Positions 6,641 through 6,728 of a stretch of 6,728 bases of DNA are shown here, piece by piece (the first letter of the stretch is position 1; each line of letters begins with the position of its first letter). Source of the stretch: Treponema sp. GTDB lineage: Bacteria; Spirochaetota; Spirochaetia; Treponematales; Breznakiellaceae. The DNA is taken from assembly GCA_009786715.1 (NCBI GenBank), contig WQRN01000069.1, positions 1 to 6,728 on the forward strand, given 5' to 3'. Both the position numbers and the translations under genes were made by a program. The notes beneath the pieces were generated by a model. The model saw only the letters and a list, made by a program, of their open reading frames with translations. It did no database searches and was not told the DNA's origin.

Positions 6641-6728
6641 GCTCAGCCTTTCTGATTCTTGGATCAATGAAAAAATAAATCAGATCTACTATCAAATTGA
6701 GGATTAAAAACAGAGATACAAGAAAAAG
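6627..6728 (-). CDS. oppB: Peptide ABC transporter permease, C-terminal end (OppB/DppB type, partial)
   Basis: Reading the minus strand from the window edge gives 33 open codons ending in TAA (6629-6627). They encode a hydrophobic helix followed by NLIVDLIYFFIDPRIR, the closing motif of OppB/DppB permeases (consensus N-x-x-x-D-x-x-Y-x-x-x-DPRIR). The rest of the gene lies beyond the right edge. It overlaps the oppC start by 14 bases, so the two permease genes are very likely co-translated. It is short, but the motif and its position directly before oppC make the call firm. Confidence 0.88.
   Translation of the reverse strand, partial: LFLVSLFLILNLIVDLIYFFIDPRIRKAEHDKA
6647..6652 (-). promoter_or_regulatory. 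Ribosome binding site deciding the oppC start
   Basis: GAAAGG on the minus strand lies 6 bases before the ATG at 6640, inside the oppB 3' end. It favours that ATG over the in-frame TTG at 6667, which would deepen the overlap with oppB to 41 bases. Confidence 0.6.

Noticed and set aside
1..6728. Mobile elements, defence systems, CRISPR arrays, tRNA or riboswitch signals, or an undescribed multi-gene system.
   Set aside because: No supporting motif, repeat pattern or gene was found. Nearly every base is explained by two rightward genes and one peptide-transport operon.

Overview
The window looks like ordinary bacterial chromosome and is almost entirely coding. It holds two rightward genes on the left (about 1-2264) facing a leftward operon for peptide import (2109-6728). 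The likely source is a spirochaete, perhaps Treponema-like. This is inferred from the spirochaete/clostridial style of the M18 aminopeptidase, a compact CheA-like kinase without a CheW-like domain, and a relaxed lipoprotein signal (FTAC) on the binding protein. None of these is decisive. No rRNA, tRNA, CRISPR array, transposase or phage gene was seen.

Left part, + strand. Positions 1-714 are the 3' end of a CheA-like histidine kinase that begins outside the window; the visible part has the full ATP-binding core and stops right after it. Five bases later comes a zinc M18 aminopeptidase (720-2264 as it reads). All expected metal ligands are present. The frame, however, runs about 50 codons past the normal family end, antisense to the next gene. 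Removing one A from the AAAA run at 2097-2100 would end the protein at 2112, where the family normally stops. This is the main anomaly of the window.

Right part, - strand, transcribed from right to left: the last 33 codons of an OppB/DppB permease (6627-6728), an OppC/DppC permease (5672-6640), the two ATPases OppD (4714-5682) and OppF (3765-4712), and last the lipoprotein peptide-binding protein (2109-3707). The permease and ATPase genes overlap or lie 1 base apart, so they are probably translationally coupled. The binding-protein gene has its own strong ribosome binding site after a 57-base gap that contains a weak hairpin.

Together, the transporter would bring short peptides into the cytoplasm and the aminopeptidase could trim them to amino acids. 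The link rests on adjacency and chemistry only. I see no sign of a wholly new biological system. The most useful leads are the altered end of the aminopeptidase, the terminator-less convergent junction, and the unusual domain layout of the kinase.
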